In this document: piece after piece, positions 1 to 9,000 of the stretch
Layout: the number at the start of each line of letters is the position of its first letter
Numbering within the stretch: the first letter of the stretch is position 1
Assembly (NCBI RefSeq): GCF_016342705.1
Contig: NZ_JAEINV010000004.1
Coordinates: 1-64,000, forward strand
DNA length: 64,000 nt
Reading direction: 5' to 3'
Source of the DNA: Lutibacter sp.
Lineage (GTDB): Bacteria > Bacteroidota > Bacteroidia > Flavobacteriales > Flavobacteriaceae
Position numbers and translations under genes: made by a program
The notes under the pieces: generated by a model
Told to the model about the DNA's origin: nothing
The model's input: only the letters and a program-made list of their open reading frames with translations
The model's database searches: none

Positions 1-3000
1 TACATTGCCTAAACTTACATCATTAGTGGCTACTGGTACATAATCGATTGTAACTGCTACATTATTCGATACATTGCCATCATTATCCTCTATGTTATAT
101 AATACCGGTGTTGGATCATCATCAAACGTTGGTAGCGGTGTAAATGTAATTGCGCCTGTGGTTAAATTTACACTCCAAGTCCCTTCTCCTGGTACTACAA
201 AACTTGTAACATCACCATGGCTATCTATTACTACACTGGTCGCCCCTATTGGTATCACCAAACTTACAGTAGTTGCATCTATCGATCCATCTGAATCACT
301 ATCATTCGAAACTACATTTACCGTTACTGCTGTATCTGGCGTATTAGCTGAACTTAAATCAGCTAACGCTACTGGTGCTATCGCTGTATATGTAATGGTT
401 ACTGTCGCCTGATTCGATACATTGCCATCATTATCACTTACCGTATAGAATATCGGTGTTGGATTTGAGGTAAAGCCTGTAATAGGAGTGAAAGTAATCG
501 CGCCTGTACTGCTATTTATACTCCACGTTCCTTCACCTGAAACTACTAATGAAACGCCTGCACCTGCAGTGCCTACTATCTGCACAGTTGATGGTTCTAA
601 CGTTCCATCTGAATCATTATCATTATTCAATACAGCTACCGTTACTGCCGTGTTTGTTGTATTGCCCGTACTGCTATCATTTAGCGCTACTGGTGGTCCA
701 TTAACAATAATAGCTTCTGTCAAATCATCATTCACGATTGTTGGATCTGATTGATTTCCTCTAGCTGCTGTTGTTGAATTGGTGATTGTTTGTCCTGACG
801 TTCCTGCATCAACTGTGGCTGTAATGTTTAAGGTTACAGAGTCTCCACTAGCCAAGGTGTTTGATGTGGTACTAAGAACAACATTATCTAAAGCAAATTT
901 TGCTGGACCTGTACTATTTTCAGGAATATTTTGCCAAAAAGCAATTCTAATGGTTTGCCCACTATATGCTGAAAGATTAGCTGTAAAACTATTCCAAACA
1001 TTATCATTCTCTGTATTTCCGCTAACTGCAGTTACTTGCCTTAAAACTTCCAATACATTATTACTTAAATCTCGCACTTGAACCTCATATATTCTATCAA
1101 TAGAAGCTCCGAATGTTAAATCATAATCAATATTTTCATCCCAACTTAAAGTTGTTGTTCCTGAAACCGCAATGTCTTGATATAAAATAGCTTCTCCAGT
1201 ATCTCCATCAAAACCGTTACCTGCAAGGAATCCACCCTCAGATGGTAATGCCTCAGAGAAATTACCTAATCCATTATTTGATGCATACACCCCGTAAGCA
1301 AGAAATGGATTTGGATTATCAATTGCTGTCCAACCTGTAAAATCTCCACTCTCAAAACTTCCATTAACTAATTCTGTCTCAATACCAACAGACCATAATC
1401 CTGAACCATGATTATATGCTCCAGCTGCGTCATCACTCACATAGGTTACACCCGCCGGTAATAAATCTGTTAAACTAATACCTGTGGCATCACTTGGTCC
1501 ATTATTTGTAACTGTTACCGTATAAACAATGGTATCACCTTCATTAGGCGTAGCATTATCAACCGTTTTAGTCGTTACTAAATCTGTACTTGTTACGGTA
1601 ATTGATGCATCTAAATCATTTCCAGCATTGGTTGGATCTGTTTCATTACCAATTGCAGCTGTTGTAGAATTTACAATTGCTGTTTGAGCTACAGTCCCTG
1701 CTACCGCAACCGTAGAATCTACTATCAATGTAGCTGAAGTATTATTATTAAGAGTACCAATATTCCAAATTCCAGTAACAGCGTCATAGGTATTTAAAGT
1801 ACCACCATAAGCAACATGTGTACTATAATTAATACCAATAGGTAAAATATCTGTTAAACTAACTCCTGTAGCATTACTAGGACCATTATTTACAACAGTA
1901 ATAACATAAGTAATCATATCTCCTAAGTTTGGATTACTTCTATCCACCGTTTTTGTAGTCACTAAATTTGAAATAGGCACCTCCAAAATAGTGGCATTAT
2001 CCTGATCAATCTCTCCAGATGTGTAATTTCCATGAACTACACCATTTGGATCTCGTTGATCTGCATCTGTTACTTCTGCTATATTCGTATAATTTCCTGT
2101 CGCATTAATAGTTGCAACAACGGTAAGCGTTGCAACCGATGAATTTGTTAATGAGCCAACGGTCCATGCACCTGTTGTTTCATCATAAGTACCATTAGCT
2201 GTTGAAGCGCTTACAAAGCTATACCCACTAGGTAATTGATCTGTGACATCAATATTTGTAGCATCACTTGGACCATTATTAGTAACCGTAATAGTAAAGG
2301 TTACATTCTCTCCCACATTATAAGGTCCTGCACTTACTGTTTTCGTTAATTTTAATTCCGCAGTTTCAATAACTACAACAGTTACCGTACCCGTATCACA
2401 GTTTGTTGGATTTGCATCCTCACAAATAGTATAATTAATAAAATAGGTACCTGGTGTCGTATTTGGATCAACCGTTACTGATCCATCACTATTCACTGTT
2501 AAAGGTCCTGTTGGGACACTTGATAAGGTAACATCCGCAGGAGTTAAAACTAAATTATTTAATAAATCATTATTAAACACATTTGAACCAGACACAATTC
2601 CTCCTGTAGTTTCATTCACTGGGCTTGCACTATAATCGTCATCATTTGCACAAATAACATTATTTATAACAATATTAGGTGTTAAAGCAGATGTACATCC
2701 AGCACTATTAGTTACTGAAAAATTGTAAGTTCCAGAAGCTAAAGAAGGAACAATATATGAAGCGCCAGAACCGGCGTAAGAATCTGTGGAAGTACCACTT
2801 TGGTTAATTGTCCAATTTCCAGATGGTAAATTATTAAAATCTACACTTCCTAAAATAGAAGAACATAAACCTTGATTGGTTATGTAGGTAAAGTTTGGCC
2901 CAGAATTTACAGTAATATCAACATTAATTGGTGAACCTGTACAAGTTCCAATTGAAGGCGTTATCTTATATCTTACAGTAGCAGGTGAAGTTGTAGAATT

Positions 3001-6000
3001 AAAAAGTGTTTCTGAAATTGTAGTTCCAGACCCAACTGAAAATCCAGAAGCACTTCCACTTGTAACTGCTGCCGTCCATGAATAACTTACAGTTGCTCCT
3101 GTTGTATTGGTTGATAAATCTATTGATGTAGTTCCTCCACTACATATTGTTTCAGCTATTGGTGTTGCAATTGCATCTGGAGTTGGATTCACGGTAACAT
3201 CTAAGTTAAATGGAGTTCCAACACAATTTGTTGAGTATGGTCCTTTTGGTGTAATTACATACCTTACAACTCCTGTAGTGTTTGTAGCATTCACTAAAAC
3301 ATCATTTATGGTAGCTCCTGATCCACTAGCATTAATGCCAGTTACAGTTCCACTAGTTAAAGACGCTGTCCAAGTATAAGTAGCTCCAGAAACATTTGAA
3401 GTTGGACTGTAAGCTACGCTAGAATTAGCACATACATCCTTAGTACTTACACTCGTTACAATTGGGATAGGATTCACTGTAATTTTTACTTCAGTAGTCG
3501 CACCTACACAACCAGACGGACTTGTTGGTGTTACAAGATATACAAGTGTTAAAGGAGCATTTGTGTTATTTACCAATACATCTGTAATTGGTGATAAACT
3601 TCCAACAGTTCTTGCAGTACCTCCAGAAATAGTTCCTGCAGATCCTTCCGTAGTTGGTGCAGGCCATGTATATGTTGTAGCCGAAACTGCCGGAGTGCTT
3701 GTTATAGAAAGATTTGCCGCAGTACCACTACAAATAGCCTGTGTTAAACCTGCTGTTACTGCTGGAGTTGGATTTACACTTACCACTAAAGTTGAAGGTG
3801 TGCCCGCACAACCCGTTGGTCCTGTAGGTGTTAAAATATATGCAACATTAATGGCAGATGCTGTGGTATTTACCAATGTTTCTTCAATTAAATTTGAATT
3901 TCCTGATCCTGAACTATTGCTTATTCCTATAACTGCCGCCCTAGACCATGTAAAAGTTGAACTTGCTACATTACTAGTAATAGTATATGAAAATAGGTAG
4001 TTACTACAAGCCGCATCCGTAAGTGGACTGTTAATTCTTGAACGTGGGTATACTGTAATTACCACATCTGTAGGTGTACCAGGCTCACAAGCTCCTAAAA
4101 TTCCAGGAGCAATTGGTGTCACCGAATAGGTAGCAGTTTGAACAGTATTTGTAGTGTTTACAAACGTATTTTGAATTGGATCTACACTAGGTATTGCTCT
4201 TTCTGTTGCTCCTCCTACTATTGTTAATCCTGGATCTGAAAGTGTTGGTGCTGGATACGAAAATAAAGCACCCGCCATATCTGGATCTGTAGTTAATAAC
4301 AGATTCGATTCCGCTGTAGTATTTGAATCATCTACACATAATTCTTCTGTTAAACCAGTAGTAAGTACTGGAACTGGATCTACAGTGATTACAACTACTT
4401 CTGGTGTACTTGATACACAACCACCATAAACTGCATATATGGTATACGTTGCTGTTTGAATTTCGGCAGTTGTATTTAGTAACGTATCTGTAATTGGGTC
4501 AATATTTCCTGGTGAAGTCCTCAATGAGAATCCTGTAATACTTCCTGCTACTCCTGAAATTACAGGTGCATCATAATAATACGTAACACCTGGAACTGTA
4601 ATCGATGAACTTAACGCAATAGAAGTAGTTCCTCCACTACAAAATGATTCCACATCTGGTGTAGCTAAAGGAATTGGATCTGGATTTACAATAACTACCA
4701 AATTAAAAGGTGTCCCTGGACAATCAGTTGTTGTCGGTCCTGTTGGTGTAATGGTATAAGTAACTTCTCCTGGTGAAGTTCCTGAATTTACTAATATGTC
4801 ATTTATATCGATTGCCGTATTTGTTCCTGTAGCATTTGGATTAAACCCTGTAATTGAGCCACCCGCTGGTGCTGTGGTTTCTGAAACTGTCCATGTAAAT
4901 GTAGTGCCTGTAGTGGCTGAAGTGATGTTATATCCTACACTTGTATTATCACAAATTGTTTTGGTTGTTGCGCTATTTACCGTAGGTGTTGGATTCACCG
5001 TAATTGTAAAATCTACTGGTGTTCCTGTACAACTTTCTCCTCCGTTTGAATACGTAGGTGTTACCGTAATTGTTGCAGTCACCGGAGCTGTTCCTGTATT
5101 TACTGCTGTAAAAGACGGAATTGTTCCACCACTTCCAGAAGCTGCTAAACCTATGGATGTTGTGTTATTTACCCAACTATATGTAGTAGTTCCTCCTGTA
5201 TTATTTGTTCCAAAAGTTATTAATGAAGTAGCATCTGAATAACATAATTCTTGATCTCCCGGATCATTTACTTGACCCCTTGGGTTTACTGTTACTACTA
5301 ATGACGAAGGTGTTCCAATACAACTCGTTGGCGCTGGTCCTGTAGGTGTTAATACATACGTTACATCTATAGGAGCTGTTGTTGTATTTATCAATGTTTC
5401 ACTAATAGACGCTGAAGTTCCTGATCCTACAACATTACTTATTCCTGCAACTAACGCCCTTGACCATGTAAAAGTTGAATTAGCTACATTACTAGTAGCT
5501 GTATACGTATATAAACTATTACTACAAACAACAGCTGTAAGGGCACTAGTAATTCTTGAACGTGGGTATACTTTAATTATAACATTTTTAGCAATACCTG
5601 TATCACAACCTCCTAAACCTGCAGGCGCGATTGGCGTAACTATATAGGTAGCTGTTTGAGCTGTATTTGTTGTGTTTACAAATGTGTCTGTAATTGGATC
5701 TGATGTGGCTACTGTTCTTGCTGAACCACCAGTCATTCCGCCCGTAAGAGTCGGTGCCGAATACGTAAATAAAGCACCCGTCATTGATGGAGTTGTGGTT
5801 AATGTAAGATTTGCAACTGCTGTATTTGAATTATCTATACATAATTCTTGTGTTAAATTATCAGTAAGCACTGGAATTGGATCTACAGTGATTACAACTA
5901 CCGCTGGTGTACTTGATACACATCCATTATAAATTGCATATACGGTATACGTTGCTGTTTGAATAGTGGCAGTTGTATTGATTAACTTATCTGTTATTTT

Positions 6001-9000
6001 AGCAGTATTCCCTGGTGAAGTCCTTGATGAGAACCCCGTAATACTTCCGGCCCCTCCTGAAAGTGTAGGTGCAGCATAATAATAAGTAACACTTGGAGCG
6101 GTTGAACTTAACACTATATCAGTAGTTCCTCCACTACAAAATGTAGTTTCTGCTACTGTGGCAGCCGGAACTGGATCTGGATTTACGGTAACTACCAAAT
6201 TAAAAGGTGTCCCAGGACAATTAGTTGTTGCAGGTCCTGTTGGTGTAATGGTATAGGTAACAGCTCCTGGCGTAGTTCCTGTATTTTGTAATACTTGATT
6301 TATACTTGCGCCTGATGCATTACTAAAACCTGTAATGGAGCCACCTGTTGGTGCTGTGGTTTGTGAAACTGTCCATGTAAATGTAGTACTCGCAGTTGCT
6401 GAAGTAATGTTATATCCCACACTTGTATTGTCACAAATAGTTTTGGCTGCTGCACTATTTACCTTTGGTGTTGGATTCACCCTGATTGTAAAAGTTTCTG
6501 GTGTTCCTGTACAACTTCCTCCACCACTGGAATTGGTATAAGTAGGTGTTACCGTAATTGTTGCAGTCACCGGAGCTGTTCCTGTATTTACTGCTGTAAA
6601 AGATGGAATTGTTCCACCACTTCCAGAACCTGCTAAACCTATGGATGTTCTGTTATTTACCCAACTATATGTAGTAGTTCCTCCTGTATTCGTTGTTGCA
6701 AAAGTTATTAATGTAGTAGTAGCTGAATTACATACTACTTGGTCTGCAGGATCATTTACTTGACCTGTTGGGTTTACAGTGATTGTAAAAGTTTCTGAAT
6801 TCCCTTGGCAACTTACACCACCATTGGTAAAGGTTGGTGTTACTGTGACATCTCCTGAAATTGGAGCTGTTGTTGTGTTTGTAGTTGTAAAAGATAAATT
6901 ACCTGTACCCGATCCGCCTAATCCAATAGCTGTATTGGTATTCGTCCAAGCATACGTAACTGTACCACCCGTATTTGGGGTCGTAAAGTTCACGGTTGAA
7001 AGTGTGCTATTACAGAAAATTTTATTTCCTGGTGCATTTACCTTACCTGTTGGGTTTACTGTAATTGTAAAAGTTTTTGGATTCCCTGTACAACTTACAC
7101 CGCCATTGGTATAAGTAGGTGTAACTGTAATGGTTCCTGAAATTGGAGCATTTCCAGCATTTGTTGCATTATCACTCACAAAATTAATAGCTCCACTCCC
7201 TGATGCTGGTAATCCTATACTTGTATTGGTATTCGCCCAATTATAGGTAGTTGTTCCATCTGTATTTGTAGTTGAAAAAGCTATAAAGGTAGAATTATCT
7301 AAATTACATACTACTTGATTTGAAATACTATCTACCTGTTCAGCTGGATTTACTGTAATATCTACGGTAATTGCTGCTCCGTCACAACCACCTATTGATG
7401 GTGTAATGGTGTACCTAACAACGCCTTGGATAGGTCCATTGTTAACTAGCGGTTGATTAAGAGTACTTCCACTTCCAGTTGAAAAACCTGTAACTGTACC
7501 ACTTTGTAATGCTGCTGTCCATGAATAGTTAACAGTAGTGCCTGTTATATTTGTACTAAAAGAAATTGATGGTGTTGCTCCACTACAAATAACCTCAGTG
7601 GATGATGATGCAATAGCATCTGGTGTTGGATTTACAGTAACTACCAAATCAAAAGGTGTCCCTGGGCAATTGGTTGGTGCTGGTCCGGTTGGTGTTATAG
7701 TATAAGTAACAACTCCTGGTGTAATTCCTGAATTTACTAATACATCATTTATATATGTATTTGTTCCTGTAGCATCTGAATTAAACCCTGTAACTGAGCC
7801 GCTCGTTAATGCTGCAACCCAAGTAAAAGTTGTGCCTGCTGTTAATGATTCAATATCATAATTTAAATTTGTATTATTACAAATTGTTTGGGTAGGTGCA
7901 CTGCTTACCAATGATGTTGGATTTACAACTATTGTTGCAGTAACGGGATCTCCTTCACAAAATGTAGGTGCAGGACCGGTAGGAGTAATTGTATACGTAA
8001 CTGTTATTGGATTTGGCGTTGAGTTGTTAAACACGCCTCCTGTAATTGTAGTTCCCACTCCAGAAATTGCCGTCCCAGATGTAATACCTGCTGGTTCATC
8101 TCTACTCCACACAAAGGTACTTACAATACTATTATTGATTGTAAGAATCATATCATTAGTACTAGTGCCATTACAAATTGTTTGTGATGAAGGTGTAATA
8201 GCTGCATCAGGTAATGGATTCACGGTAATTATTTTTGAAATAGTAGCATCACAACCTCCTGGAACAATTCCATTTCCAACATATAAAGTAGCTGTATAAA
8301 TACCTTCAGTTAAATAAGCATGTGTGGGGTTTTTTTCCGTTGAGTCTATGGTGCCATCAGTTTCAAAATCCCATTGCCAGGAAGAAATTGGATAACGAGG
8401 GTCTACTCTAGTGGAAAGGTCGGTAAATTGAATATTCGAACCTTGACAATTCTCATTAGCACTTTTTGTAGTAAAAGAAAATTCTGGAATAGGTTTTTCA
8501 GTTGTATTTATCCTTCGGTTAATTCCATAAAGATATGAGTAATTACCACATGTTGTACTATGTAAAATTAAAATAGGCAATCTACTACCATAACTTGTAT
8601 AGGTATGTGTTGTTGTTGCTGAAGTAACTCCATTAGCAATAGGAGAAGATTCGGTAGTACCATCACCAAAATCCCAAATTAAAGCATCCGCTCCCTCAAG
8701 GTTTTCAACAAGAAATGTTACTTCATGCGGTGCGCAACCAGGAGTATCATCATAGGTGAATACCCCTATTGGACCATCAACATAAACGAGTATTGTATCA
8801 CTTTTGGTACAGCCCCCAGTTAAGGTTTCAGTTAATGTTACGGTATAAGTTCCTGGTTTTAAATAATAATGAAACGGGTTTTGTTGATTTGAAGTAGTTC
8901 CATCTCCAAAATTCCAGAGATACGAAGAAACCGCTCCTGTTGGGTCTGTAGTTGAAAATGCTCCTTGACTTGGTGCACAACCCAAATTTACATTTGCTAT

